DNA from: Polynucleobacter sp. MWH-UH25E | GTDB lineage: Bacteria > Pseudomonadota > Gammaproteobacteria > Burkholderiales > Burkholderiaceae | Assembly (NCBI RefSeq): GCF_018687095.1 | Contig: NZ_CP061286.1 | Coordinates: forward strand, 1,240,001-1,304,000 | DNA: 64,000 bases | Direction of reading: 5' to 3' | In this document: in pieces, positions 34,942 through 44,398 of the stretch | How positions within the stretch are numbered: position 1 is the first letter of the stretch | Layout of the letters: every line of letters begins with the position of its first letter | Notes under the pieces: model-generated | Database searches by the model: none | Told to the model about the DNA's origin: nothing | The model's input: the letters and a program-made list of their open reading frames with translations, nothing else | Program-made: the position numbers and the translations under genes

Positions 34942-36282
34942 ATGTCTTCAAAGCAGCAAGCACAAGGTCGTAACGTCGTTGTCATTGGTACCCAGTGGGG
35001 TGATGAAGGTAAAGGTAAAGTAGTCGATTGGTTGACTGACCATGCGCAAGCCGTAGTTCGTTTCCAGGGCGGTCATAATGCGGGCCACACTCTTATTATT
35101 GGCGACAAGAAAACCATTTTGCGTTTGATTCCATCAGGCATCATGCACAAAGATGTCATTTGCTACATCGGTAATGGCGTTGTGCTTTCACCAGAAGCAC
35201 TCTTTAAAGAGATTGGTGAGCTCGAAGCTGCTGGTTTAGATGTGCAATCACGCTTAAAGATTTCTGAAGCGACTACTTTGATTCTGCCGTACCACGTTGC
35301 AATTGATCATGCGCGCGAGAAGAGGCGTGGTGAAGCCAAGATCGGTACAACCGGTCGTGGCATTGGCCCTGCGTACGAAGATAAAGTAGCGCGCCGTGCC
35401 TTACGCGTTCAAGATTTGTTCTATCCAGAGAAGTTTGCAGCCCAGTTACGTGAAAACTTGGAGTATCACAACTTCATGCTCGCCAATTACTATGGTGCCG
35501 AGCCTGTAAATTACGAAAAGACATTGGCTGAAGCAATGTCTTACGCAGAACGCCTCAAGCCAATGGTGGTGGATGTTTCTAGCGCTTTGTATGCTGCTGA
35601 ACAAGCTGGTCAAAATCTCTTGTTTGAAGGTGCGCAAGGTACTTTGCTCGATATCGATCACGGCACTTATCCCTATGTGACTTCCAGTAACTGTGTAGCC
35701 GGTAACGCTGCTGCCGGTTCTGGTGTTGGTCCCGACTCATTGCAGTACATTTTGGGTATCACTAAAGCTTATTGCACTCGTGTTGGCGCAGGTCCTTTCC
35801 CAAGCGAACTGTATGACCATGACAACCCAGCAAGACAAGATCCAATTGGTGTTCGTCTTGCAGAAGTAGGTAAAGAATTTGGCTCTGTAACAGGACGTCC
35901 ACGCCGTACAGGTTGGTTGGATGCTGCCGCTCTGAAGCGCTCAATTCAGATCAATGGTCTTTCAGGTTTGTGCATCACTAAATTAGATGTACTTGATGGC
36001 TTAGAAACCATTCGTTTGTGTGTTGGCTATACCTTGGATGGCAAGAAACTGGACGTATTGCCGCGTGGCGCTGAATCAGTGGCTCGCTGCGAGCCAATTT
36101 ATGAAGATTTCCCAGGCTGGAAAGGCACCACTTTCGGTATACGCGAGTGGAGTAAGTTGCCGGTTGAAGCCCAAAACTTCCTACGTCGCATTGAGGAAGT
36201 GGCCGGAAAACCGATTGCTATGGTGTCTACAGGCCCAGAGCGCGACGAAACGATCCTGCTCCAGCATCCTTTTCAGGATTGA
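34942..36282 (+). CDS. purA: Adenylosuccinate synthetase
   Basis: This enzyme converts IMP, aspartate and GTP to adenylosuccinate, the committed step to AMP; 446 aa. The N-terminal GTP/IMP loop is GTQWGDEGKGKVVDWL, with the catalytic His in GGHNAGHTL. IGTTGRGIGPAYEDK, GAQGTLLDIDHGTYPYVTSS and TGRPRRTGWLDA are the diagnostic blocks. The 70-bp spacer from hisZ is AT-rich and could hold a promoter, but none is convincing. Confidence 0.97.
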   Translation: MSSKQQAQGRNVVVIGTQWGDEGKGKVVDWLTDHAQAVVRFQGGHNAGHTLIIGDKKTILRLIPSGIMHKDVICYIGNGVVLSPEALFKEIGELEAAGLDVQSRLKISEATTLILPYHVAIDHAREKRRGEAKIGTTGRGIGPAYEDKVARRALRVQDLFYPEKFAAQLRENLEYHNFMLANYYGAEPVNYEKTLAEAMSYAERLKPMVVDVSSALYAAEQAGQNLLFEGAQGTLLDIDHGTYPYVTSSNCVAGNAAAGSGVGPDSLQYILGITKAYCTRVGAGPFPSELYDHDNPARQDPIGVRLAEVGKEFGSVTGRPRRTGWLDAAALKRSIQINGLSGLCITKLDVLDGLETIRLCVGYTLDGKKLDVLPRGAESVARCEPIYEDFPGWKGTTFGIREWSKLPVEAQNFLRRIEEVAGKPIAMVSTGPERDETILLQHPFQD

Positions 36283-36351
36283 TGGAAAATAATGGATTGG
36301 CTTTAATAACTTAATTTACTCAACTTTTTGCATTCGAACTAAGGTTTAAAT

Positions 36352-38565
36352 ATGACTGCGCGTACCACCTGCAATAGCCTTCAAGTGGCAACTCCTCTTT
36401 ATCGTTTTATCGAAGACAAAGTCCTTCCTGGAACTGGTATTAAAAGTGCTGACTTTTGGAAGGGTTTTGATGAAATCGTTAAAGACTTAACTCCTAAAAA
36501 TGAAGCGTTGTTGGCCAAGCGTGATCGAATTCAGTTGGATTTGGATAAATGGCATCAAGCAAATCGTGGTCCGATCAAGGATATGCCTGCGTATCGTAAA
36601 TTCTTAAAAGAAATTGGCTATCTTGATGAAGTTCCAGGAAAAGTTGTTGCTACAACAAAAAATGTTGATGATGAATTAGCTCTACAAGCAGGCCCTCAAT
36701 TAGTTGTTCCTGTGCTCAATGCACGTTACGCCTTGAATGCTGCCAATGCCCGTTGGGGTTCTTTGTATGATGCCTTGTATGGTACGGACGTCATCTCTGA
36801 AGATGACGGCGCAACTAAGGCGGGAGCATATAACCCAATTCGTGGCGCAAAAGTGGTTGCTTATGCACGCAACTTCTTGGATCAAGCGGCTCCTTTGGCA
36901 AAAGGATCTCACCGTGATTCAGTGGCTTACACAGTTGATGGCAATAAGTTGTCTGTGAAGCTCAAGGATGGCTCTACAACTGGCCTTGCAGATGAGAAGC
37001 AGTTTGTAGGCTATCAAGGTGATGCGGCAGCTCCAAGTTCTGTACTCTTGCGTAACAACGGTGTTCACATCGATATTGAGATCGATAAGAGTAAAACTAT
37101 TGGCGCAGGCGATCCAGCGGGTATCAACGATGTAGTTCTTGAAGCAGCACTCTCAACCATTTTAGATTTGGAAGACTCGATTGCCGCAGTAGATGGCGAC
37201 GATAAAGTGCTTGCCTATGAAAACTGGCTTGGAATTTTGAAAGGCACTTTGGTTGAAGAAGTGAGCAAGGGTGGCAAGACCTTTACTCGTACTCTGAATC
37301 CAGATCGCAAGTACAAGGCGGGCATTGGCGCAGTGGACGCCAAAGATGGCGTGGTGACCTTGCATGGTCGTTCACTCTTGTTCCTCCGCAACGTTGGCCA
37401 TTTGATGACTAACCCAGCCATTTTGACTGGTGAGGGCAAAGAGATATACGAAGGTATCTTGGATGCAGTCGTAACAGTTTTGATCGCTCTATACGACATT
37501 AATCGTCCAGCAACTCAGGCGATTGGTAACACCCGTAAAGGTTCTGTTTATATCGTTAAGCCAAAAATGCATAGCCCAGAAGAAGTGGCCTTTGCTGCTG
37601 AACTCTTTAGTCGTGTAGAGAAGTTGTTGGGCTTGCCAGCAGACACCGTAAAGTTGGGCATCATGGACGAAGAGCGTCGCATGAGTGCAAACATCAAAGC
37701 AGCTATTGCAGCAGCTGGTGCACGCGTAGCCTTTATTAATACTGGCTTTTTGGATCGTACTGGCGATGAAATGCATACCTCTATGTACGCTGGCCCAATG
37801 ATCCGTAAGGGTGATATGAAGACCAGCAAGTGGTTATCTGCCTATGAGCGTCGTAACGTATTTGCTGGTTTGGATTGTGGCTTGCGTGGTCGCGCTCAAA
37901 TTGGTAAGGGTATGTGGGCCATGCCAGACATGATGAAAGCCATGGTCGAACAGAAGATTGTTCATCCAAAGGCAGGTGCTAATACCGCTTGGGTTCCATC
38001 GCCAACAGCGGCTACCTTGCATGCACTGCACTACCACCAAGTGAATGTGGCTGAGCTCCAAAAAGAAATGGAAAAGCTCGACACCGCAGCTGAAGCAGAG
38101 GCTTTATTAAATGACTTGTTGACTATTCCGGTGGCTGAGCAAGCTAATTGGTCTAAAGAAGAGATTCAGCAAGAGCTGGATAACAACTGCCAGGGTATTT
38201 TGGGTTATGTGGTGCGCTGGATTGACCAAGGCGTTGGTTGCTCCAAGGTTCCTGATATTCACAACGTTGGTTTGATGGAAGACCGTGCGACATTACGTAT
38301 TTCTAGTCAGCATATCGCTAACTGGTTATTGCATGGCGTCGTCACTGCGGATCAAGTGAATGAAACATTGCAACGGATGGCTAAGGTAGTAGACGGCCAG
38401 AATGCCGGCGATCCACTTTACAAGCCAATGATGCCGAACTACAAAGATTCTTATGCTTATAAAGCAGCAAGCGATCTCATTTTCAAGGGCCTCGAGCAGC
38501 CAAATGGCTACACTGAGCCACTCTTGCATGCGTGGCGCTTGGAAGTGAAGAAAGCAGGAAAATAA
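36352..38565 (+). CDS. glcB: Malate synthase G
   Basis: This enzyme condenses glyoxylate and acetyl-CoA to malate; 737 aa, the long G isoform. Recognisable blocks include LQVATPLYRFIEDKVLPGTGI at the start, EAALSTILDLEDSIAAVDGDDK (metal and catalytic acid), GSVYIVKPKMHSPEEVAFA and IGKGMWAMPD. It lets the cell use glycolate or glyoxylate, common algal exudates in fresh water (inference). No glc partner gene is adjacent. AAGG precedes the ATG, and a terminator follows the stop. Confidence 0.96.
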   Translation: MTARTTCNSLQVATPLYRFIEDKVLPGTGIKSADFWKGFDEIVKDLTPKNEALLAKRDRIQLDLDKWHQANRGPIKDMPAYRKFLKEIGYLDEVPGKVVATTKNVDDELALQAGPQLVVPVLNARYALNAANARWGSLYDALYGTDVISEDDGATKAGAYNPIRGAKVVAYARNFLDQAAPLAKGSHRDSVAYTVDGNKLSVKLKDGSTTGLADEKQFVGYQGDAAAPSSVLLRNNGVHIDIEIDKSKTIGAGDPAGINDVVLEAALSTILDLEDSIAAVDGDDKVLAYENWLGILKGTLVEEVSKGGKTFTRTLNPDRKYKAGIGAVDAKDGVVTLHGRSLLFLRNVGHLMTNPAILTGEGKEIYEGILDAVVTVLIALYDINRPATQAIGNTRKGSVYIVKPKMHSPEEVAFAAELFSRVEKLLGLPADTVKLGIMDEERRMSANIKAAIAAAGARVAFINTGFLDRTGDEMHTSMYAGPMIRKGDMKTSKWLSAYERRNVFAGLDCGLRGRAQIGKGMWAMPDMMKAMVEQKIVHPKAGANTAWVPSPTAATLHALHYHQVNVAELQKEMEKLDTAAEAEALLNDLLTIPVAEQANWSKEEIQQELDNNCQGILGYVVRWIDQGVGCSKVPDIHNVGLMEDRATLRISSQHIANWLLHGVVTADQVNETLQRMAKVVDGQNAGDPLYKPMMPNYKDSYAYKAASDLIFKGLEQPNGYTEPLLHAWRLEVKKAGK

Positions 38566-38595
38566 TCTAGAACCTCATCTGGATTGCATGACACC

Positions 38596-38630
38596 AAAAT
38601 GGATTTGTCGAAAGGCAAGTCCATTTTTTT
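38596..38630 (+). terminator. Intrinsic terminator after glcB
   Basis: AAATGGATTTG pairs with CAAGTCCATTT (one G-T pair) around an 8-base loop, followed by a run of seven T. Confidence 0.85.
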
Positions 38631-38651
38631 ATTGTGTGGGCCCGTTAAATC

Positions 38652-39161
38652 GTGTTTAGCTTTCTGAAACCTTTCTTTCGATTACAGCGTTCCCATGCTG
38701 TCTTTCCATTTGTGCATCATGATGGCGGAAGAAGTGCGGCTGGCTTTCAGGGCAGAGCAGGTGACTGTGTGGTTAGGTCAATTGCAATTGCCGCTCGACT
38801 TCCGTATATGCAGGTCTATGAAGACTTGCGCCAAGCAAATACGAGTTATGCGCTTGAGCGAGATAACAAGGTCTCAAGACATCTTGCCCGCAAAGGCTCA
38901 TCTCCGCGCAATGGTAATCATCGAGATGTCTTTCATGACTACATTCTGAGTCACGGCTTTGAATGGGTGCCAACCATGAAAGTGGGGGCGGGCTGCCAAG
39001 TGCACCTTAGGCCCGATGAATTGCCTACCGGGACTTTAATCGTTAAGGTCTCAAAGCACCTGACTGCCGTGATTGATGGGGTAATCTACGACACGCATAA
39101 CCCGTCCAGAGGGGGTAATCGCTGCGTGTATGGCTACTACATTAAGAGTCGTTCAGTGTAG
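38652..39161 (+). CDS. Conserved uncharacterised protein with papain-like Cys/His/Asp arrangement
   Basis: This 169-aa protein belongs to a scattered proteobacterial family of unknown function that I recognise by its motifs: GRAGDCVVRSIAIA (Cys39), VHLRPDELPTGTLIV, SKHLTAVIDGVIYDTHNPSRGG (His136, Asp147, Asn150) and RCVYGYY at the end. The order Cys at the head of a helix, then His on a strand, then Asp/Asn is that of papain-fold peptidases or transglutaminase-like enzymes, so a cysteine hydrolase is plausible but unproven. It starts with GTG at 38652 without a clear Shine-Dalgarno. Its 3' end overlaps the convergent channel-like gene by 20 bp. Confidence 0.7.
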   Translation: MFSFLKPFFRLQRSHAVFPFVHHDGGRSAAGFQGRAGDCVVRSIAIAARLPYMQVYEDLRQANTSYALERDNKVSRHLARKGSSPRNGNHRDVFHDYILSHGFEWVPTMKVGAGCQVHLRPDELPTGTLIVKVSKHLTAVIDGVIYDTHNPSRGGNRCVYGYYIKSRSV

Positions 39162-39699
39162 ATCGTCCATACTTTAGGTTCCATGCGGATTTATAGGTAT
39201 TGGTCATGCCGATCATGACGGAAGTGGTCCAGGCTAACGAAAACAAACCCGTAAAGGCAATGAAGAAAGCCAGTGCTTTCCAGCCCGCTGGGAGTATGTC
39301 TGATATAAAGCCCACCGTGGTGTAGCAACTTCCTGCGAAAAGTAGCGCCTGTATTGGATCGTCTACAAGATTAAGCATTAACAGATAAAAACACCACAAT
39401 ACAATTTCCAAAATATGTACTATTGCGATAAATAAAAACGTGGCGTAAAAATGGGCAAATACGCGGTTATATTGGCCGAGCTCAAGATTGGCATCCGTTT
39501 TCTTTTCAAAACGCATGATGAGGTGGTTGATGCCGCTACCATGAAATATTAAGACAATCGTCATTCCTAGCACGCCAAACAAAGTATCCCTAAACAGCGG
39601 TAGTACTGGGAGACCCATGATTGTTGAGTCGACAATCGGCGGTGAGAGAAGTGGCATAAGCGGTCCTGCAAGTATTTGTATCAAAGGGGATAATGTCAT
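39142..39699 (-). CDS. Two-helix potassium-channel-like membrane protein
   Basis: About 185 aa with an N-terminal hydrophobic region, two further helices and a pore-like loop, resembling the Ion_trans_2 (KcsA-type) channel fold. The loop reads CYTTVGFISD (125-134), close to but not the TVGYGD potassium filter; the second filter glycine is replaced by Ile-Ser. The last helix (AFFIAFTGLFSLAWTTSVMIGM) fits a channel inner helix. The start at 39699 is preferred (AGGA 10 bp upstream); the frame continues to 39759 but would run into the divergent MFS start. Confidence 0.65.
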   Translation of the reverse strand: MTLSPLIQILAGPLMPLLSPPIVDSTIMGLPVLPLFRDTLFGVLGMTIVLIFHGSGINHLIMRFEKKTDANLELGQYNRVFAHFYATFLFIAIVHILEIVLWCFYLLMLNLVDDPIQALLFAGSCYTTVGFISDILPAGWKALAFFIAFTGLFSLAWTTSVMIGMTNTYKSAWNLKYGRSTLNDS

Positions 39700-39725
39700 A
39701 TTGACTAAATCCTGTAAAGCAAACC

Positions 39726-40967
39726 TTGAGCCAGTCTCCCCCTTTATTTGAATCCCCAAAGCGTGAACGTTTTTTTCTGCTTGCTTTAGCGGGAATTCAG
39801 TTCACCCATATCTTGGATTTCATGATCATGATGCCCCTGGGGCCTCAGTTCATTACAGCGCTCTCGATTAATGCTCATGAGTTTGGTTTATTACTCTCTT
39901 CGTATACCTTTGCTGCGGCAATTGCAGGAGTATTTGCTACCTATTACATAGATCGCTTTGAGAGAAGGCAGTTGCTATTGCGCTTGTATGTCTGTTTTAT
40001 CGTCGCGACAGTTGCTTGTGCATTTGCGCCTAACTATCACATGCTCTTTATTGCGCGCGCTTGTGCTGGCGCATTTGGTGGAATATTAGGCTCTTTTGTG
40101 CAAACGATTGTTGCTGATTCCATACCGTTTGAGCGTAGAGGAAAAGCTTTGGGAACGGTGATGGCAGCTTTCTCAGTCTCTACGGTTGCCGGTGTACCTT
40201 TGAGCTTATTTCTAGCAAACCATATTTCCTTTTTAGGTTGGCGCGCGCCGTTCTTGTTTATTGGCATTATTTCGATTGTGATTTTGTTTATCGCTTATCG
40301 CAATATTCCAAAGATTGCTGGTCACCTAAGTCATGTCAACGAGGGAAATCGTTTTAAGCAAATTTATGAAATTGCGATTGCCCATCACCATGCACGTGCA
40401 TTCTTGTTTATGGGCTTAATCATGATTACCGGTTTTTCGGTGATTCCTTATATTGCTCTGTACCTCACTTCAAATGTTGGGGTAGCTAATTCTTATATCT
40501 CCCTCATTTATTTATGCGGGGGCGTTGCTACCCTAATGAGCTCTAGATTGGTTGGTCACATGGCTGATCGGTATGGCAAGGTTAGGGTATTTAGAGCGTT
40601 GGCTATCATTAGTTTGATCCCATTGCTCGTAACAACAAATTTAGTGCCTGTCCCATTGTGGATAGTTTTAATAAACTCGACATCATTCTTTATTTTGATT
40701 TCGGGGCGCATGATTCCGGCAATGGCGATTGTTAGTCAATTAGTTGAACCAAAAATCAGAGGCACTTTTATGAGTTTGGTGGGTTCTACACAGATGCTGG
40801 CATCTGGTATTGCATCCGTGCTAGCAGGTCTTGTCGTGACTATTAAGCCCGATGGAACAATGGAGCATTACAACCTAGTCGGATATGGTGCTGCTGCTTG
40901 CGGTTTGCTGACTTATTGGCTGGTGGGATATATTCATTCTGATACAAATAAACATACAAAAGCATAA
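39726..40967 (+). CDS. MFS transporter (DHA1/AraJ-like)
   Basis: This 12-helix major facilitator has 413 aa. TM1-2 carries QFTHILDFMIMMPLGPQF, loop 2-3 has DRFERRQLLL (motif A-like), and TM4-5 has RACAGAFGGILGSFVQTIVADSIPFERRGKALG, the DHA1 family pattern. The direction (drug or sugar efflux) and substrate are unknown. It starts with TTG at 39726, needed to include TM1; only 26 bp separate it from the divergent channel-like gene, so both promoters must overlap the coding starts. A dienelactone hydrolase follows 9 bp downstream. Confidence 0.85.
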   Translation: MSQSPPLFESPKRERFFLLALAGIQFTHILDFMIMMPLGPQFITALSINAHEFGLLLSSYTFAAAIAGVFATYYIDRFERRQLLLRLYVCFIVATVACAFAPNYHMLFIARACAGAFGGILGSFVQTIVADSIPFERRGKALGTVMAAFSVSTVAGVPLSLFLANHISFLGWRAPFLFIGIISIVILFIAYRNIPKIAGHLSHVNEGNRFKQIYEIAIAHHHARAFLFMGLIMITGFSVIPYIALYLTSNVGVANSYISLIYLCGGVATLMSSRLVGHMADRYGKVRVFRALAIISLIPLLVTTNLVPVPLWIVLINSTSFFILISGRMIPAMAIVSQLVEPKIRGTFMSLVGSTQMLASGIASVLAGLVVTIKPDGTMEHYNLVGYGAAACGLLTYWLVGYIHSDTNKHTKA

Positions 40968-40976
40968 GGAGATAAC

Positions 40977-41663
40977 ATGATTGAGTACAAAAGACCCGAT
41001 GGCAATTCTGTTAAAGGCTATTTAGCAGAGCCTTCTCAGCTGCAGGGCGCTCCTGGTGTAGTCGTTATACAAGAGTGGTGGGGCTTAGATGATGAGGTCA
41101 AATCCGTTGCCGATCGCCTAGCAAAAGCAGGCTATCGTGCATTGGTTCCAGATTTATATCGTGGCAAGCTTGCGCTTGAAGCAAAAGAGGCTGAGCACCT
41201 GATGGGCGATCTCAATTTCGGTGATGCTGCTGGGCAAGATATTCGTGGAGCAGTGCAATACCTTAAAGCTACTGGTAGCGCTAAAGTGGCAGTGACCGGA
41301 TTTTGTATGGGCGGAGCGCTCACTGTGTTGTCAGCCTGCAATGTACCCGAGCTTGATGGCACAGTTGTTTGGTATGGCTACCCTCCGCTAGAGTATGTAG
41401 ATGCTAAAGCAATAACAAAACCCATGATGGCTCACTGGGCTACTCATGATGATTTCTTTACAATTTCTGGGGTAGATCAATTAGAGGCAAAACTCAAGGA
41501 TGCAAATGTCAGCCATGATTTTTATCGCTATGACGCTAAACATGCTTTTGCTAACCCTAAGTCTGATACTCGAGGCATGCCTCCTTTGCAGTACAACGCA
41601 GAGGCGGCTAAATTAGCCTGGGAGAGAACGTTGGATTTCCTCAAAAAGAATCTTGGCCATTGA
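40977..41663 (+). CDS. Dienelactone hydrolase family protein
   Basis: This alpha/beta hydrolase with a cysteine nucleophile has 228 aa. The nucleophile elbow is GFCMGG; the acid lies in HWATHDDFF and the base in KHAFANP, the DLH order. The N-terminal EWWGLDDEVKSVADRLAKAGYRALVPDLYRGK is diagnostic. True dienelactone hydrolases act in chlorocatechol breakdown, but no such genes are here, so the natural substrate is open. AAGGAG lies close upstream of the ATG, and it is probably cotranscribed with the MFS gene. Confidence 0.9.
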   Translation: MIEYKRPDGNSVKGYLAEPSQLQGAPGVVVIQEWWGLDDEVKSVADRLAKAGYRALVPDLYRGKLALEAKEAEHLMGDLNFGDAAGQDIRGAVQYLKATGSAKVAVTGFCMGGALTVLSACNVPELDGTVVWYGYPPLEYVDAKAITKPMMAHWATHDDFFTISGVDQLEAKLKDANVSHDFYRYDAKHAFANPKSDTRGMPPLQYNAEAAKLAWERTLDFLKKNLGH

Positions 41664-41688
41664 TTAACCTGCATTCACTGGATTAAAT

Positions 41689-42474
41689 ATGCTCTTTAAC
41701 TGGATCTATAAACGTACCAATGCCCAGATTCTGATTATGCTGGTTAGCTTTTTTGTGGTTTTATTGGATCTTGCGCCTAGACTACTCCAGTCAATCCCAG
41801 CGCTCGCTCCCACGCAAGATAGTACTCGTCTGGGATTAAGCTTATTTGGTTCGATCATTACCTTAAGCGGATTGCTAATTGGTTTTCTTTTAAACTAAGC
41901 GCAAATGAATTTGCGCGAAGTGCAATCTCTAGTATCTCAAGAAGCAGGGCGCATTAATAACTTAGATCGCTTGCTTACTCGTTATGGGGATCCAGCTGTA
42001 GCGGTGATTCGCAAAGAACTTTTTGAGTATATGAATTCGATTGTGAATGATGAGTGGCCAAATTTGGAAAAGGCGCAAGGCAGTAGTAAAACTCATATGC
42101 TTTGGCGTGGAATTTCTCGAAAAATCATGTCGCTTGAGCCTATGAGTAATCGTCAAATTGCGATGTATACAGATATCATTAAAAAGTCAGAGGAGGTGGC
42201 AGAAAGCAGGGAGGCTCGTATTGAGCGTGCCAGCATCCACTTGCCAGGCTTATTCTGGATAGTAATCTCCATCTGCATTTTTTCTTTAGTCGCGATTAAT
42301 ACTCTCTTTTTGCCCTCAGATTCTTTTGCGTTCGGACTCAAGATTCTGCCAGTTACCTTAGGCGCTTTAATTTCTCTATTAGTAATTACGGATCAGCCTT
42401 TTAAAGGCCAAAGTGCAGTTAAACCAGACGCCTTTTATAAGATTATTGAGTCAATCAAGACGCGCACCGAATAA
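41689..42474 (+). pseudogene. DUF4239-like membrane protein interrupted by one in-frame TAA
   Basis: Two frames in the same phase, 41689-41898 (69 aa) and 41905-42474 (189 aa), are separated only by TAA GCG CAA (41896-41904). Read through, they give one 261-residue chain with two N-terminal helices, a soluble middle (MNLREVQSLVSQEAGRINNL...) and two C-terminal helices, the layout of DUF4239/bestrophin-like proteins. The stop could arise from CAA (Gln) by one C-to-T change. An ATG at 41905 would allow the C-terminal part to be made alone, but without the first helices. Function of the family is unknown. Confidence 0.7.
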
Positions 42475-42516
42475 AATTCTGATATCTACTGATATAAAGA
42501 TTGAATACACGATCAC

Positions 42517-43014
42517 ATGCATCTCTTTTCTGAAAATCTCACTGTTGAAGTTTCTGGTTATTACCGGAATATCGTTTTAGGGCATGGAGCCACACCCAAA
42601 GTCTTTACGATGGTCAATAGTGATGGTGACCAATACCTCTTCTTTATCGATGATTTACAGATGGAGAGAGCAGAGGAAGACCAATTTTTGGCATACATAG
42701 TTAAAGAGCATGATGCAGTTACCTATGCCAGAGGAACATTAGTTATCGTTGATAAGAGTCAGCAATTTATTGAATTTGCAGTAGTTGATAAAGATGATGA
42801 GCAAGCAATCGTTTGCTCAGCGGAATTGACTCGCGATATGGAAGATAAGCCGATTGGTTTATCGGAATTCGAGAAGACTTTAGTAAAACGAAGCTCAATC
42901 GTTTTTGGTCATCTCTATGACCCAGTCAAACTCTCTGATGAAAAGATTGAGGATTTTGAAGATCTTTGGGAAGAAATGAAGCCCAAGATTTTGCACAGAA
43001 CCATGGGGCTCTGA
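42517..43014 (+). CDS. Unrecognised acidic cytoplasmic protein
   Basis: This 165-aa protein starts at the ATG of MHLFSENLTVEVSGYYRNIV. I do not recognise the family. It is rich in Asp and Glu, has alternating beta-like segments (QYLFFIDDL, RGTLVIVDKSQQFIEFAVVDKDD) and an acidic helical C-terminus (DEKIEDFEDLWEEMKPKIL). There is no signal peptide or membrane helix. It stands between the broken DUF4239-like gene and a convergent permease, with no shared promoter evident. Confidence 0.7.
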   Translation: MHLFSENLTVEVSGYYRNIVLGHGATPKVFTMVNSDGDQYLFFIDDLQMERAEEDQFLAYIVKEHDAVTYARGTLVIVDKSQQFIEFAVVDKDDEQAIVCSAELTRDMEDKPIGLSEFEKTLVKRSSIVFGHLYDPVKLSDEKIEDFEDLWEEMKPKILHRTMGL

Positions 43015-43018
43015 CCAT

Positions 43019-44332
43019 TTAAGAATTCGAGCCTAGTCTACCGGTAAGATATTTTCTTGAAAGCCCCTCAAGACCAAAAGACCCAATCAGCGCTACGGTC
43101 AGAGCGATTGCGCTGCCAGGCGCGCTTTGTACTACGTTAATAAATAAAGTGGTAAACAAGCTCAAATTAATGATGATGGCAGCCCTTAAAGGCCAGAGCT
43201 TGGCACCCGTTTTGTGCCGTACTTGAATATGACCATAGGTGATTGCAGCATAGACCAATAAAAAGGCCAGACTGGCCATTTTGCCGACCACATCCAATGG
43301 GAAAGCGATAACCAGCGCGATGACAATGATGGAAGAAACGGATAGTGCGCGAGTTTGGGTTTTGAGAACCGTGGCACCCAGCATGGCAGAGATAGAGCGC
43401 TTGATGGCCATATCCGCGGCAATATTAGAAGCAGCAAATATCGTTGCGTTTAACGCTGCGGCACAGGCAAGTAATGCTGAAGTTCCTATGACAACAAGAC
43501 CCAATTGGCCATCTATTATCCGAGCGGCATCAGCAAGGACGTGACCATTAAATTGAGCAAATTGAGTTGGAGTAAGAAGGAGTACTGATGCTGTGCCTAC
43601 TAGGATGTAAGCAATGGTAACGAGGGCTAAGGCGGTGAACATTGCTAAAGGAAGTTCTCGCTGTGGTCTTTGCATGGCGTTTGAAGAATTTGTTACCACC
43701 CCAAAGCCTTGGTAGTTGATATACAAAATGCCGGTAGCAACGGCAATCCCGTTGATAGACCAGCTTGACATCTCAAAATGGCTAAAGTTAGCTGCATGAA
43801 TACCACCAGCAGAAAATAGCAAAAGAGCAATCGTGACAAAGCCAATAGCCAGGGTTTCAGCTCGACCCACAATATCGGTGCCTAGGAGATTAATGCCCGC
43901 ACACAAAATGACAATGACAGCCCCAATTATTTTGACATCGAACGAGGATAAATTGCCGCCAATCATCGTATTGGCATATTCAGAAAATCCTGCGGCGTAG
44001 AGTGCCGCTGCAATCAGGTAGGCAATGTATTGGAAAACATTTAAGCCGCCTGAAATCAAGCCATCTCCAAAACTCATCACCGTAAAGGTAGCGGCACCAC
44101 CGCTACTTGGAAAAGTCGCGCCTAATTTGGCGTAGGAGTAGACCGAAAAGGAGGCCGCTATGGCGCCAAGTAAAAACGCTAAAGGAATATGGGTTCCAGC
44201 ATGTGCGCTAGCAGTTCCCAGTAGCGAGAATAGTCCGGCACCCATCATGCCCCCAATTCCTAGGGCGGTGGCTGCAAACAGGCTAATGTGTTTGCTGCTA
44301 TCGTCGGATTTCTTGAGGAGATTGGAGTTCAC
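43019..44332 (-). CDS. APC family amino acid permease
   Basis: This inner membrane amino acid/polyamine/organocation transporter has 437 aa and about 12 helices. The N-terminal substrate-binding motif is LFAATALGIGGMMGAGLFSLLG (TM1), and YINYQGFGVVTNSS (TM6) follows. AKLGATFPSSGGAATF is the usual loop after TM2. The substrate is not assignable. The start is a GTG at 44332; no in-frame ATG precedes TM1. It ends 4 bp from the convergent acidic protein and has a tRNA behind it. Confidence 0.88.
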   Translation of the reverse strand: MNSNLLKKSDDSSKHISLFAATALGIGGMMGAGLFSLLGTASAHAGTHIPLAFLLGAIAASFSVYSYAKLGATFPSSGGAATFTVMSFGDGLISGGLNVFQYIAYLIAAALYAAGFSEYANTMIGGNLSSFDVKIIGAVIVILCAGINLLGTDIVGRAETLAIGFVTIALLLFSAGGIHAANFSHFEMSSWSINGIAVATGILYINYQGFGVVTNSSNAMQRPQRELPLAMFTALALVTIAYILVGTASVLLLTPTQFAQFNGHVLADAARIIDGQLGLVVIGTSALLACAAALNATIFAASNIAADMAIKRSISAMLGATVLKTQTRALSVSSIIVIALVIAFPLDVVGKMASLAFLLVYAAITYGHIQVRHKTGAKLWPLRAAIIINLSLFTTLFINVVQSAPGSAIALTVALIGSFGLEGLSRKYLTGRLGSNS

Positions 44333-44398
44333 AAATCGCTGGTAATGGAGGGTTGTATTTACCTAATTAAACCCCATTTAGAGTCTGTACAGAGAGTT

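Noticed and set aside
43019..44332. Cationic amino acid or putrescine specificity for the APC permease
   Set aside because: Substrate residues cannot be assigned from sequence alone, and the neighbours give no hint.
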